From positions 124,001 to 188,000 of the forward strand of contig NZ_MIJB01000002.1 in assembly GCF_002174305.1 (NCBI RefSeq): 64,000 nucleotides of DNA. The letters are read 5' to 3'. Each line of letters begins with the position of its first letter. The first letter of the stretch is position 1. The position numbers and the translations under genes are program-made. A model generated the notes under the pieces. That model made no database searches and was not told the DNA's origin. It saw only the letters and a list, made by a program, of their open reading frames with translations. Origin of the DNA: Aeromicrobium sp. PE09-221 (GTDB taxonomy: Bacteria > Actinomycetota > Actinomycetes > Propionibacteriales > Nocardioidaceae). This document shows positions 9,121 to 18,187 of this stretch, in pieces.

Positions 9121-9531
9121 ATGACCGATCGTCCTGCCCGCGCCCGCGAACTCGGCCTCGAACCGCATCCGGAGGGCGGTTGGTTCCGCCAGACCTGGAG
9201 GAGCGAGGTCGAGGTGACCTTGCCGGATGGCCGGGTGCGCCCCACCGCGACCTTGATCTGGTTCCTGCTGCCGGCCGGGGAGTCCTCGGCCTGGCATCGA
9301 GTGGCATCCGATGAGATCTGGCTCGCCCATGACGGCATCGTGGAGCTGCAGTTCGGTGGGGACGGCGATCAGCCGGCGGCAGGCGAAGTGGCCCGGGTGT
9401 CCACATCGAGTGAGACCCAGGTGCTCGTGCCGGCCGGCGTCTGGCAGCGGACCCTGCCCGGACCCGCCGAGGCGCTCGTCAGCTGTCTCGTCTCGCCCGG
9501 TTTCGACTTCGAGGACTTCGAGCTCGCATGA
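9121..9531 (+). CDS. Cupin domain protein, DUF985 family
   Basis: A 136-residue single-domain beta-barrel protein. The start (LGLEPHPEGGWFRQTW) and the segment SSAWHRVASDEIWLAHDG are the recognisable DUF985 cupin signatures, with His and Glu residues in the usual metal or ligand pocket. Catalytic activity is unknown for the family. A TACGAT hexamer 7 nt before the ATG indicates a leaderless start, which rules out an upstream ATG at 9100. The stop overlaps the next start by 4 nt (ATGA), so the two genes are translationally coupled. Confidence 0.85.
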   Translation: MTDRPARARELGLEPHPEGGWFRQTWRSEVEVTLPDGRVRPTATLIWFLLPAGESSAWHRVASDEIWLAHDGIVELQFGGDGDQPAAGEVARVSTSSETQVLVPAGVWQRTLPGPAEALVSCLVSPGFDFEDFELA

Positions 9532-9812
9532 CCGAGATCTGGTTCGACGAGCGCGACGACGCCGAGACCTTTCTCGAGGGACTCGAGCTGGAGACTGAGC
9601 CGCGACGTGTTGGGTTCGCCGGCGAGGAGGATGACGAGGACCACGCCTGGGTCGTCCTCCTCGACCATCCTGATGCCGAGGTGATGAAGCGCGCCGATGA
9701 GCTCGGCGGCTGGGTGCCGGAGGCGGAGGTGCCGGTCGCGCCGGCCGAGCCCCTCGACCTCCCCGCCGCGCCCCGACGCCTCAAGAACCCTGACCCCTCC
9801 CGAGGGCGGTGA
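9528..9812 (+). CDS. Small acidic protein of unknown function
   Basis: A 94-residue protein beginning TEIWFDERDDAETFLEGLEL, rich in Asp and Glu, with a Pro/Ala-rich tail. I do not recognise a family. It is coupled to the upstream cupin gene by a 4-nt overlap, so it is translated from the same mRNA and probably works in the same process. Its last codons lie inside a large inverted repeat that also covers the end of the convergent peptidase gene. Confidence 0.7.
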   Translation: MTEIWFDERDDAETFLEGLELETEPRRVGFAGEEDDEDHAWVVLLDHPDAEVMKRADELGGWVPEAEVPVAPAEPLDLPAAPRRLKNPDPSRGR

Positions 9813-9919
9813 CTTACGCACCCCTCGTGTGGGGCGAGCGGTGGGCTACGCACGTCACAGGTGCTGTGAGTGGTGCGTAGCCCACCGCCCACGGCTGTGA
9901 GAGGTGCGTATGTCACCGC
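9806..9919. repeat. Nested long inverted repeat between convergent genes
   Basis: The outer arms are 9806-9822 and 9903-9919 (17 bp, one mismatch). The inner perfect arms are 9838-9853 and 9873-9888 (16 bp, GCGGTGGGCTACGCAC). The innermost hexamers are TCACAG/CTGTGA at 9855-9860 and 9864-9869. The motif GTGCGTA or its complement occurs four times. The element covers the stop codons of both flanking genes. It could serve as a bidirectional transcript end, but it lacks a T-tract and looks more like a dispersed palindromic element. Confidence 0.85.
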
Positions 9920-11994
9920 TCCCGCGCGAGATGCGTGCGCAGGAAGTCGACCTGCAGCAGCTTCAGATTCTCCGCCACGACCTCCTGCGGCGTCATATGC
10001 GTGACCCCCGAGAGCGGTAGTACGGTGTGCGGTTTGCCGGCCGCGAGCAGCGCTGAACTCAGCCGCAGGGTGTGCGCCGCCACGACATTGTCATCGGCGA
10101 GGCCGTGGATGAGCATGAGCGGACGTTCCAGCCGGCCGGCCAGGGGCAGCAGCGAATTGGCGTCGTAGACCTCGGGCCGCGCTGACGGATCGCCGAGGTA
10201 CCGCTCGGTGTAGCAGGTGTCGTAGAGGCGCCACTCGGTCACCGGCGCACCCGCCACGGCGACGTGGAAGACATCGGGACGGGCCAGCACCGCCAGCGCG
10301 GACAGATAGCCGCCGTAGGACCAGCCGGTGATCCCGACCCGCGAGGGGTCGACCCGTTCGCCGTAGCGCTCGGCCACGGCCTGGACGGCGTCGATCTGAT
10401 CGGCGAGGGTCACCTCGGCGAAGGAATCGAGGATCGCCCGGTCCCAGCCGTGGCCGCGCCCACCGGTCCCGCGGCCATCCGCGACCACGACGCAGAATCC
10501 TTGGTCCGCGAGCCACTGGGCTTCGAGGAACATCCGTGCCGAGGCCATCACCCGCTGCGCGTGCGGACCGCCGTACGGGTCCATCAGGATCGGCAGGGCG
10601 GATCCGTCGTGCTCACGAGGGAAGAGGACGGCGGCGCGTAGCTCCCGTTCCCCGAGTCGTACGAGCTCGACCTCGGGATGGAAGGGCGGCTCCTCCATCG
10701 CCACCTCGATACGGCCGGGCGCGTCGGCACCTGCGTGCACGAGGACCTCGGGACGTGTCGAGTCCAGCGACGCGCGGGTGATGACCGTGGTGTCGCCGCC
10801 CACGACCGCACCGTGCACACCCCGGCCCTCCGTCAGCGGTGTGACCGACCCGTCGTAGCCGAAGCGCACGACCTGCACCTCGGTGGGCTCCTGTGAGGCG
10901 GTCGCGATCACGGCATTGTCGTCGAGGCCCACGAGCCCGCGCACCTGCCAGGCGGCATCGCTGATCGGCTCGCCGTCGACGACGATGCGACGCCGGTCCT
11001 CGCGGTCCTCGGCCCAGACCAGCCGTCCGCCCGGCCCGTGTTGGGGAGCGATGGTGAGGTCCACCCACGCGTCGTCCGCGAGTTCGGCCAGTAGCGTCGT
11101 CACGCCGGTCGTGACGTCGACCGACAGGATGTGGCTGCGGCGCTGGTCGCGGCTCAGCAGCTGGATCACCGGGCCGCCGTGCTCGGTCCAGGAGACCCGG
11201 CCGAGGTACTCGAAGGCATCGCGGTCCCACTCGATCGGCGTCCGCGAGCCGCCCAGGTCGATGTGCCACAGGGTCACCTCGGCGTTGGCGGCGCCCGCGG
11301 CCGGGTAGCGCTGCTGAACGGCTGCACGCTCCGGGTGTTCGGGGTCGCCGATGTGCCACACCGGCACCGACGAGTCGTCGAAGCGCTCCACGAGCAGGGA
11401 CTGGCCGTCGGGCGCCCACCAGAAGCCGCGGAAGCGGTCCATCTCCTCGGCGGCGATGAACTCGGCCTGTCCCCAGACCTGCGTGGGAGACTCCGGCTCG
11501 GCGAGCGGACGATCGTCGTCGCCGTCGACGCCGATGACGCGCAGTGATCCCCCCGAGGCGTAGGCGATGCGTCGCCCGGTCGGGTCCAGCCGTGGGTCGA
11601 TGACCGACCCGTGTGCGGGAAGCTCGCGCGTCGATCGGGCACCCAGGTGCGTGGCCCAGAGCCGTCCGGACAGCGGGAAGCACAGCCAGCGGCCGGTCGC
11701 GTCGACGTCGTAGCCGATGATGCCTGCGGCGGACTCGCGGCTGCGCTCACGGCGCGACCTCTCCTCCGCCGACAGCTCCTCGCCTCCGTCGCCGAGCAGC
11801 GCGACCGGGTCGACCAGCAGACTCTCGGTCCGCGTCGCGATGTCGTACTCCCAGATCTGGCCCGTGCGGGTGACGCCATCGGGTGTGCGGACGAAGCGCA
11901 CGGTCCGGCCGTCAGGTGCGACCGTCAGGTTGCGGGGGACGCCGAGGGTGAAGCGGACGGTACGAGCGGCCAGGCGCGGATAGGAGACGGTCAT
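9913..11994 (-). CDS. S9 family prolyl oligopeptidase (dipeptidyl-peptidase IV type)
   Basis: A 693-residue serine peptidase. The N-terminal region forms a beta-propeller of WD40-like blades, and a EEMDRFRGFWW segment supplies the Glu pair typical of DPP4-type enzymes that hold the substrate N-terminus. The C-terminal alpha/beta hydrolase domain has the nucleophile motif GWSYGGY, an Asp in HGLADDN and the catalytic His in SGVTHM. No signal peptide is visible, so it probably trims proline-containing peptides in the cytoplasm. The start was set at the ATG preceded by GGGAGGAT; the upstream in-frame extension runs into an intergenic palindrome. Confidence 0.9.
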   Translation of the reverse strand: MTVSYPRLAARTVRFTLGVPRNLTVAPDGRTVRFVRTPDGVTRTGQIWEYDIATRTESLLVDPVALLGDGGEELSAEERSRRERSRESAAGIIGYDVDATGRWLCFPLSGRLWATHLGARSTRELPAHGSVIDPRLDPTGRRIAYASGGSLRVIGVDGDDDRPLAEPESPTQVWGQAEFIAAEEMDRFRGFWWAPDGQSLLVERFDDSSVPVWHIGDPEHPERAAVQQRYPAAGAANAEVTLWHIDLGGSRTPIEWDRDAFEYLGRVSWTEHGGPVIQLLSRDQRRSHILSVDVTTGVTTLLAELADDAWVDLTIAPQHGPGGRLVWAEDREDRRRIVVDGEPISDAAWQVRGLVGLDDNAVIATASQEPTEVQVVRFGYDGSVTPLTEGRGVHGAVVGGDTTVITRASLDSTRPEVLVHAGADAPGRIEVAMEEPPFHPEVELVRLGERELRAAVLFPREHDGSALPILMDPYGGPHAQRVMASARMFLEAQWLADQGFCVVVADGRGTGGRGHGWDRAILDSFAEVTLADQIDAVQAVAERYGERVDPSRVGITGWSYGGYLSALAVLARPDVFHVAVAGAPVTEWRLYDTCYTERYLGDPSARPEVYDANSLLPLAGRLERPLMLIHGLADDNVVAAHTLRLSSALLAAGKPHTVLPLSGVTHMTPQEVVAENLKLLQVDFLRTHLARER

Positions 11995-12020
11995 GCCCCC
12001 ATCCTCCCGCATCGCCCCTG

Positions 12021-12089
12021 ACCCGTTGAGTGGGACGTTTGGACGGCAGAATCCGGGAATCGACCGTCCAAACGTCCCACTCAACGGGT
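12021..12089. repeat. Perfect 26-bp-arm palindrome (GTTTGGACGG element, copy 1)
   Basis: Left arm 12021-12046 and right arm 12064-12089 are perfect reverse complements (core GTGGGACGTTTGGACGG) around a 17-nt loop. It lies between divergent peptidase and mshB genes, just upstream of the mshB -10 hexamer. A second, interrupted copy occurs near 20.2 kb, so this is a dispersed element and not a gene-specific operator. Confidence 0.92.
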
Positions 12090-12116
12090 GGGGGAGTGCT
12101 CGGTACTCTGGGGTCC

Positions 12117-13025
12117 ATGTCGCTGCCCGACCGCCGCCTTCTGCTCGTCCACGCCCATCCCGATGACGAGTCGATCAACAACGGGGCGACGATGGCCAAG
12201 TACATTGCCGAGGGTGCGCATGTCACGCTCATCACGTGCACGCTCGGCGAGGAGGGCGAGATCCTCACCCCCGAGATCGCGCACTACGCGGCCGATGCCG
12301 AGGACCGGTTGGGCGAGCATCGCATCGGCGAGCTCGCCGATGCGATGAAGGAACTCGGCGTCACCGACCATCGTTTCCTGGGCGGACCGGGCCGGTTCCG
12401 CGACTCGGGCATGGTCTGGGGTGAGGACGGCAATGCCGCCGCGGGCGAAAACGTGCGCCCCGATGCGTTCTGGGCCGCCGATCTGACCGAGGCCGCCAAT
12501 CTGCTGGTCGAGGTCATCCGCGAGGTCCGCCCGCAGGTCCTCGTCACCTACGACGAGTTCGGCAACTACGGACATCCCGATCACATCCAGGCTCACCGCG
12601 TGGCCATGTACGCCGCACAGCTCGCGGGAACCCGCTCCTACCGCCGCGATCTCGGCGCCCGCTGGGAGATCGACAAGATCTACTGGACCGCGATGTCGGC
12701 CTCCCATATGCGCGAGGGCCTCATCCAGCTGCGCGAGAATGGTGAGACGGCCTTCGAGGGCTGGGACCCCGATCAGATGCCGCCCTTCGCACTCGCCGAT
12801 GCCGACCTCGACGCCCGCGTCGACGGCAACCGCTGGGTCGATGCCAAGCTGGCCGCCATGCGGGCGCATGCCTCGCAGATCGCCGTCGACGGTCCCTTCT
12901 TCGCCCTCTCCAATAACATCGGCAACCAGGTCTGGGGCAGCGAGTTCTATCGACTGGCCGTGGGGCAGCGCGGACCCGTCGGCGAAGACGGTTTCGAGGA
13001 CGATCTCTTCGCCGGCATCGAATGA
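12117..13025 (+). CDS. mshB: N-acetyl-1-D-myo-inositol-2-amino-2-deoxyglucoside deacetylase (mycothiol biosynthesis)
   Basis: A 302-residue LmbE-like zinc deacetylase. The metal motif AHPDDE is near residues 11-16 with a third ligand in HPDH near 156-159, and [13 protein letters not shown] is the MshB hallmark. MshB removes acetate from GlcNAc-Ins to give GlcN-Ins, the second step to mycothiol, the main low-molecular-weight thiol of actinobacteria. A TACTCT hexamer lies 7 nt before the ATG, which fixes the start and suggests a leaderless mRNA. The stop overlaps the next gene by 4 nt. Confidence 0.93.
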   Translation: MSLPDRRLLLVHAHPDDESINNGATMAKYIAEGAHVTLITCTLGEEGEILTPEIAHYAADAEDRLGEHRIGELADAMKELGVTDHRFLGGPGRFRDSGMVWGEDGNAAAGENVRPDAFWAADLTEAANLLVEVIREVRPQVLVTYDEFGNYGHPDHIQAHRVAMYAAQLAGTRSYRRDLGARWEIDKIYWTAMSASHMREGLIQLRENGETAFEGWDPDQMPPFALADADLDARVDGNRWVDAKLAAMRAHASQIAVDGPFFALSNNIGNQVWGSEFYRLAVGQRGPVGEDGFEDDLFAGIE

Positions 13026-13366
13026 TCGGCCGCGCCGTCGCCGCCGGGCTCGGTGCCTGGGCCGGTGCGATCGGCGTGGTCGTCCATCGTCAGCGTGATG
13101 TGTGGTTCGAGTCGACCGTCCCCTGGGGTGTGCTCGTCGCCTGGTTCGTCCTGCTGGTGGCGGTGCTGGCGGCCGCCGACCTGCTCCCGCTCGGAGCGGC
13201 CTGGGCGGGCGGGGCGTGGATCCTCGTGGTGCTGGTGGTGCAGACGGGACGCGATGTCTGGATCCAGGGTGACGCCCTGGGATGGAGCTTCCTCGGCGGC
13301 GGTCTGGTGATCGGCGCCGTCGTCACGGGGTGGACGGCGTACCGGACGTCAGGTTCCACGCCTTAG
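13022..13366 (+). CDS. Small integral membrane protein coupled to mshB
   Basis: A 114-residue protein with about four hydrophobic helices, starting inside the mshB stop codon (ATGA overlap). It resembles the uncharacterised membrane proteins (DUF6113 type) commonly found next to mshB in actinobacteria; that assignment rests on position, size and topology, not on a firm motif. No catalytic residues are evident. Tight coupling suggests co-expression with mycothiol synthesis, though a direct role is not shown. Confidence 0.75.
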   Translation: MIGRAVAAGLGAWAGAIGVVVHRQRDVWFESTVPWGVLVAWFVLLVAVLAAADLLPLGAAWAGGAWILVVLVVQTGRDVWIQGDALGWSFLGGGLVIGAVVTGWTAYRTSGSTP

Positions 13367-13376
13367 GCTGGGTGGC

Positions 13377-13910
13377 GTGTCCACACCCGTCGACCCCAGC
13401 GCATTCCGCGGCGCGCTCTCGCGATTCGCCAGCGGGGTGACGGTGATCTCGACCGTGGTCGACGGTGTCGATCACGCGATGACGGCGAGTGCGTTCACCT
13501 CCGTGTCGCTCGATCCGCCCCTGGTGCTCGTCTGTGTCGACCACCGCAACCGCTTCCACGAAGCCGTCACGCGGGCCCGGGTCTGGGGTGTGTCAATCCT
13601 CGCGGAGGAGGGACGCGAGGACTCCGCCTGGTTCGCGCACCGGGGCCGAGAGCTGGACACGCAGTTCGAGGAGGTCAAGCACCATCGCGGCTCGACGGGC
13701 GTCGTGCTGCTCGATGCCTCGCTCGCGTGGTTGGAGTGCGAAACGGCTGAGACGACGGTCACCGGGGATCACACGATCCTCTTCGGGCGGGTTGTGGATG
13801 CCCGCGTCAACGAGGGACCGGACGACCCGCTGCTCTATTATCGCTCCCACTATGGCACGATCGTGCGATCCTCGGAGTCGGAGAAGTCGGTCTACGGAGG
13901 ACCCCAGTGA
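13377..13910 (+). CDS. Flavin reductase-like (FMN-binding split barrel) protein
   Basis: A 177-residue protein of the flavin reductase-like domain family. Typical stretches are FASGVTVIST, MTASAFTSVSLDPPLVLVC and the C-terminal pattern DPLLYYRSHYGTI. Such proteins bind FMN and use NAD(P)H to supply reduced flavin to a partner monooxygenase, but some act alone; no partner is nearby. GTG start 7 nt after TAGGCT (13364-13369), the clearest leaderless promoter pattern in the window. The stop overlaps the following vanW-like gene by 4 nt. Confidence 0.87.
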   Translation: MSTPVDPSAFRGALSRFASGVTVISTVVDGVDHAMTASAFTSVSLDPPLVLVCVDHRNRFHEAVTRARVWGVSILAEEGREDSAWFAHRGRELDTQFEEVKHHRGSTGVVLLDASLAWLECETAETTVTGDHTILFGRVVDARVNEGPDDPLLYYRSHYGTIVRSSESEKSVYGGPQ

Positions 13911-15643
13911 CGAAGAAGACCACGACCACCGCCTCGACGAAACGTCGCCGCCGGTGGCCCTGGTGGACGCTCGGGGGAGTGTTCGCTCTCCTCGCCGCCG
14001 TTTACATCGCGGGCTACTTCCTGACTGGATCGCGCATGCCGGCCAATACGACCGTGGCGAAGGTCGATGTCGGCGGCAAGACACCCTCGGATGCCGTCGC
14101 GGCTCTGGAGGAAGGGACCGCCGACCGGCTCGACGAACCCCTCGTCGCCTCCCGGGAGGATCAGACCTTCGAGCTCGTCCCCGCCGATGTCGGCCTGGTC
14201 CTCGATGCCGAGGCCAGTATCGAGCGTGCCGGAGGCGGTCGCTCGTGGGATCCGCGACGCATGGTGGCGCTGGTGTTCGGGGATCGCGACTACCACCCCG
14301 TGCTGACGGTCGACGAGGACAAGCTCACGAGCTCCGTCGACACGATCGCCGAGACCGTCGACCGTCCCGTGGTCGAGGCCTTCATCTCCTTCCCCGAGGG
14401 CGCGCCCGAGCCGCGTGAGCCCGAGGCCGGCGAGGTCGTCGAGCGCGAGACCCTGGCCGAGGCGATCCGCGATGCGTACCTGATGAGCGACGATCCCGTC
14501 GACATCCCGGTCGAGACCGTCGAGCCGCAGGTCGACAGCGACGGCCTCGCCGAGGCGATGCGCACGATCGCCGAGCCCGCGGTCAGCGCACCGGTGACAT
14601 TGAATGTCGGGGAGCAGTCGATCGACCTGCCGGTCACCGCGTACACGCCGGCGCTCACCGTGGAGGTCGAGGACGGCGCGATGGTCGCCAAGATCGACGA
14701 GGAGGCCTTGGCCGAGCCATTGACGGACTCCACCACCGGGATCGGCGAGAAGGCCGTGGACGCGGTGATCTCCATCGAGAACGACACGCCCGTGATCACC
14801 CCGAGCCAGCCCGGCCTCGGACTGGATCCGGAGACGATGGCCGCGGAGCTCCTGCCCGTCCTCACCGAGGAGGGCGAGGCCCGGGCGATCACGGTCGAGG
14901 CGACGCCCGTCGAGCCGCAGTTCACCACCGAGGATGCCGAGGCACTCGGCATCACGGAGAAGATCTCCACCTTCAGCACCAATTACCCGCATGCGGACTA
15001 CCGCAACATCAACCAGGGTCGTGCGGCCGAGATCATCGACGGCACGCTGCTGAAGCCGGGGGAAACGTTCAGCTTCAACGACACGGTCGGCGAGCGCACC
15101 ACGGCGAACGGCTTTGCCAGCGGCATCGTCATCAACGGAGGCGTGTTCCGTGAGGAGATGGGCGGCGGCGTCTCCCAGGTGGTGACCACGACCTACAACG
15201 CCGCCTTCTTCGCCGGCCTGGAGGATGTCGAGCACCACCCGCACGCCTTCTACATCGATCGCTATCCGGTCGGTCGCGAGGCGACCGTGTACTACGGAAG
15301 CCTGGATCTGCGGTTCAAAAACTCGCTGGACAACGGCGTTCTGATCCGTTCCTATATCTCACCGAGCGGTCCGGGTTCGCAGGGCACGATCACCGTGGAG
15401 ATGTGGGGCACCAAGCAGTATGACATCGAGGCGGGGGAGTCGCCGCGCCGCAACTTCCGTCAGCCCGGCACGCGCTATGACGACACGGGTGCGTGTGTCG
15501 CGCAAGCACCGGTACAAGGCTTCGACATCGACATCATCCGGATCTTCCGCCAGAACGGCGAGGAAGTGAAGCGGGAGACCAACACCGCCAGGTACCAGGC
15601 GTCCGACCGGGTGGTGTGCGGTCCGAAGCCCGAGGGCGAGTGA
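13907..15643 (+). CDS. VanW family protein with peptidoglycan-binding-like domains
   Basis: A 578-residue membrane-anchored protein. After a Lys/Arg-rich cytoplasmic start there is one transmembrane helix (about residues 20-45), then a large extracytoplasmic region with YoaR-like putative peptidoglycan-binding repeats (about 60-340). The VanW domain lies in the C-terminal half (about 350-490), with FSTNYPHADYRNINQGRAA and a GGGVSQV motif. VanW is linked by context to wall and glycopeptide biology but its biochemical role is unknown. The low similarity among repeats and the acidic composition (many DxxVxxxV periods) fit an extended surface stalk. Coupled to the flavin reductase gene by overlap. 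Confidence 0.87.
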   Translation: MTKKTTTTASTKRRRRWPWWTLGGVFALLAAVYIAGYFLTGSRMPANTTVAKVDVGGKTPSDAVAALEEGTADRLDEPLVASREDQTFELVPADVGLVLDAEASIERAGGGRSWDPRRMVALVFGDRDYHPVLTVDEDKLTSSVDTIAETVDRPVVEAFISFPEGAPEPREPEAGEVVERETLAEAIRDAYLMSDDPVDIPVETVEPQVDSDGLAEAMRTIAEPAVSAPVTLNVGEQSIDLPVTAYTPALTVEVEDGAMVAKIDEEALAEPLTDSTTGIGEKAVDAVISIENDTPVITPSQPGLGLDPETMAAELLPVLTEEGEARAITVEATPVEPQFTTEDAEALGITEKISTFSTNYPHADYRNINQGRAAEIIDGTLLKPGETFSFNDTVGERTTANGFASGIVINGGVFREEMGGGVSQVVTTTYNAAFFAGLEDVEHHPHAFYIDRYPVGREATVYYGSLDLRFKNSLDNGVLIRSYISPSGPGSQGTITVEMWGTKQYDIEAGESPRRNFRQPGTRYDDTGACVAQAPVQGFDIDIIRIFRQNGEEVKRETNTARYQASDRVVCGPKPEGE

Positions 15644-15648
15644 GTGTG

Positions 15649-16611
15649 TCAGGCGGGCGGTCGCAGGTACACGTACGCGTGATGGGTCGTGAAGCCGAGC
15701 GGCGCGTAGAGGGCTAGCGCCGGGGCATTGTCCTGCATGGTCTGCAGGTAGGCCTTGTCCGCCCCGCGTTCGGCCGCCCACGCCAGGCACCCGCGCATCA
15801 GCCGACGCGCGAGGCCGCGGCGCCGATGGCGGGGATCGACCTCCACGGCGGACAGGCCGGCCCAGAGTCCGGTGACGACCACCCGGGCGATGGCGACGTC
15901 GTCCAGGGTCGCGAAGGCGACGCGGTCCGGTCCCTCGAGCACGGTACGGGCGAGTGAGGGATCCTCGACGCGTCCGTAGTGGCGCAGCCAGGTGTCATCC
16001 GCGGTGGATGAGAAGTCGATCGCCGGGTCGTGCTCGACCTCGCCGATATCGGCGACCTGCACGATCGCGCCGGGCCGCGAGCCTCCGATCGGCTCCCATC
16101 CGGCCTCGGCGAACCGTCGTTCCCAGGTCGAGGCCACCACGACCTGCGCGAGCGGGGCGATCTCGTGTCGCACGGCGAAGTCGATCACCCGCGCCGCGGC
16201 CTCGGGGAAGGGGACTCCCGGGTCACCGTGCACGGCCGCGGAGTTGGCGCGTCCGGTGAAGCCGCCGGCGACCCGCAGTTCCCAGTCGCCGAGGGATTCG
16301 CTCACGACGGCCGGCCAGCCCCGTGAGGTGATCCGCGTCAGCTCCTCGGCATCGATCGCCGTCGCCGGCTGGCGGCGGCGCGGGCGCAGGGGCACGGTGC
16401 GCGCCGCGACGATCCGATCGGTGATCAGGCGGATCCGGTGGCCGTCGCGGCGTTCGAGGACCACGCTGTCGGCATCGACCGCCACCAGCACGCCGATCGT
16501 GTCGGTGGCCTCGGGGCCCCCGCTGGGACCCCGGCCCCCTGTGAGACTGCGCACACTGAGGCGCTGTCCGATCTGCTCGCGTCCGAGGGAGTTCCGCACG
16601 GTCCCCACCAT
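15649..16611 (-). CDS. GNAT family N-acetyltransferase with N-terminal extra domain
   Basis: A 320-residue protein. The C-terminal half has the GNAT acetyl-CoA motif VEVDPRHRRRGLARRLM followed by DNAPALALYAPLGF, the usual motif A and B pattern. The N-terminal 70 residues form a small beta-rich domain (GVLVAVDADSVVLERRDGHRIRL, shown in part) that in related actinobacterial proteins precedes a second degenerate GNAT lobe. The substrate is unknown. It ends 5 nt from the convergent vanW-like gene and diverges from fdxA, a pairing often kept in actinobacteria. Confidence 0.85.
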   Translation of the reverse strand: MVGTVRNSLGREQIGQRLSVRSLTGGRGPSGGPEATDTIGVLVAVDADSVVLERRDGHRIRLITDRIVAARTVPLRPRRRQPATAIDAEELTRITSRGWPAVVSESLGDWELRVAGGFTGRANSAAVHGDPGVPFPEAAARVIDFAVRHEIAPLAQVVVASTWERRFAEAGWEPIGGSRPGAIVQVADIGEVEHDPAIDFSSTADDTWLRHYGRVEDPSLARTVLEGPDRVAFATLDDVAIARVVVTGLWAGLSAVEVDPRHRRRGLARRLMRGCLAWAAERGADKAYLQTMQDNAPALALYAPLGFTTHHAYVYLRPPA

Positions 16612-16716
16612 GACAGGCCGGCCTACGTGACCGGCGGGTATCCATTAGGTGGACCTGTGCTGCGGGGCCCATGGCGTCCGCGCGATACTGGTGGGGACTG
16701 TTCCGAAGGAGTTTCC

Positions 16717-17040
16717 GTGACTTACGTGATTGCCCAGCCGTGTGTCGACATCAAGGACCGTGCCTGTGTGGACGAGTGTCCTGTCGACTGCATCTACGAG
16801 GGCAACCGCATGCTCTATATCCACCCCGACGAGTGTGTCGACTGTGGTGCCTGCGAGCCGGTGTGCCCGGTCGAGGCCATCTTCTACGAGGACGACACCC
16901 CGGAGGAGTGGAAGGAGTACTACGACGCGAACGTGCACTTCTTCGACAAGCTCGGATCGCCGGGAGGGGCCGCGAAGATGGGCGTGATCCATGCCGATCA
17001 TCCGTTCATCGAGGCGCTGCCTCCGCAGAACCAGGACTGA
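16717..17040 (+). CDS. fdxA: 7Fe-8S bacterial-type ferredoxin
   Basis: A 107-residue ferredoxin. The first cluster ligands are in CVDIKDRACVDECPVDC, where the spacing fits a 3Fe-4S site, and the second are in CVDCGACEPVCP, a 4Fe-4S site. A C-terminal extension of about 50 residues is typical of the actinobacterial FdxA type. It transfers electrons at low potential to redox partners in the cytoplasm. The GTG start has AAGGAG upstream, so this mRNA is led, with a GATACT -10 candidate at 16685-16690. It is followed after 7 nt by dapC, a linkage conserved across actinobacteria. Confidence 0.93.
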   Translation: MTYVIAQPCVDIKDRACVDECPVDCIYEGNRMLYIHPDECVDCGACEPVCPVEAIFYEDDTPEEWKEYYDANVHFFDKLGSPGGAAKMGVIHADHPFIEALPPQNQD

Positions 17041-17047
17041 TCCCGGG

Positions 17048-18145
17048 GTGCCCGCACCGGTCTCCTCGCGCTTCCCGGACTTCCCCTGGGACACGATCGT
17101 CGATGCCAAGGCGGCTGCCGCGGCGCATCCGGGTGGGATCGTCGATCTCTCGGTCGGCACACCGGTCGATGACGCGCCCCGGCTCGCCCAGGACGCGCTG
17201 TGTTCGGCCTCGAACTCGCCGGGGTACCCCACTGTCCTCGGTCCGGAGTCCCTGCGTCAGGCGGCCGCGGGCTGGCTGGAACGTCGGTTCGCGATCACCG
17301 GGGTGACGCCCGATGCGATCCTGCCGACGGTCGGCTCCAAGGAGTTCATCGGCAATCTGCCGCTGCAGCTGGGCTTCGGTCCCGGTGACACGGTGGCGTT
17401 CCCGACCCTCGCGTATCCGACCTATGAGGTGGGAGCGCGCTACGCCGGGTGTACGCCGGTCGCCGCGGACAGCACCGTCGCGTTCGGGCCGGCGGCGCCG
17501 CAGCTGCTGTACCTCAACTCCCCGGCTAATCCGCACGGACAGGTGCTCGGCACCGAGCATCTGCGCAAGGTCGTCGAGTGGTGCCGGGAGCGTGGCACGC
17601 TGCTGGTCAGCGACGAGTGCTATCTGGAATTCGTCTGGGAGGGCGAGCCGGCCTCGATCCTGCACCCGGAGATCAACGGGGGTTCGCTCGACGGCATCCT
17701 CGCGGTGCACTCGCTGTCCAAGCGCTCGAATCTGGCGGGTTATCGCGACGCCTTCGTCGTGGGAGACCGCGGGATCATCGCCGAGCTGCTGACGCTGCGC
17801 AAGCATCTGGGCTTCATGCTGCCGCGACCGGTGGCTGTGGCGATGGAGGCGGCCCTCGGCGACGACACGCACGTCGACGAGCAGCGTGCGCGTTATGCCG
17901 CGCGCCGCCGGATCCTGCGTGCGGCGTTGGAGGGCGCCGGTTTCGAGATCTCCCATTCGGAGGGCTCGCTGTACCTGTGGGCGACTCGTGGCGAGTCGTG
18001 TCGCAGCACCGTCGGGTGGCTCGCCCAGCGCGGCATCCTCGTCGCGCCCGGGGACTTCTACGGGCCCGCGGGCGCTCAGCACGTGCGGGTCGCCTTCACC
18101 GCGACCGACGAGCGGGTCGCCGCCGCCGCCGAACGTCTCGCCTGA
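17048..18145 (+). CDS. dapC: Succinyldiaminopimelate transaminase
   Basis: A 365-residue class I/II aminotransferase of the actinobacterial DapC type. The PLP lysine lies in SLSKRSNLAGYR, with DECYLEF holding the Asp that contacts the pyridine ring and YLNSPANPHGQ a conserved substrate-side loop. It converts N-succinyl-2-amino-6-ketopimelate to N-succinyl-LL-diaminopimelate, using glutamate, on the lysine and meso-DAP pathway. Together with dapD in this window it shows that the succinylase branch is used. The GTG start follows fdxA by 7 nt. Confidence 0.92.
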   Translation: MPAPVSSRFPDFPWDTIVDAKAAAAAHPGGIVDLSVGTPVDDAPRLAQDALCSASNSPGYPTVLGPESLRQAAAGWLERRFAITGVTPDAILPTVGSKEFIGNLPLQLGFGPGDTVAFPTLAYPTYEVGARYAGCTPVAADSTVAFGPAAPQLLYLNSPANPHGQVLGTEHLRKVVEWCRERGTLLVSDECYLEFVWEGEPASILHPEINGGSLDGILAVHSLSKRSNLAGYRDAFVVGDRGIIAELLTLRKHLGFMLPRPVAVAMEAALGDDTHVDEQRARYAARRRILRAALEGAGFEISHSEGSLYLWATRGESCRSTVGWLAQRGILVAPGDFYGPAGAQHVRVAFTATDERVAAAAERLA

Positions 18146-18187
18146 TGCCGCACTGCGCGACACCGAGACCGTGCCTACGGTGGAGAC

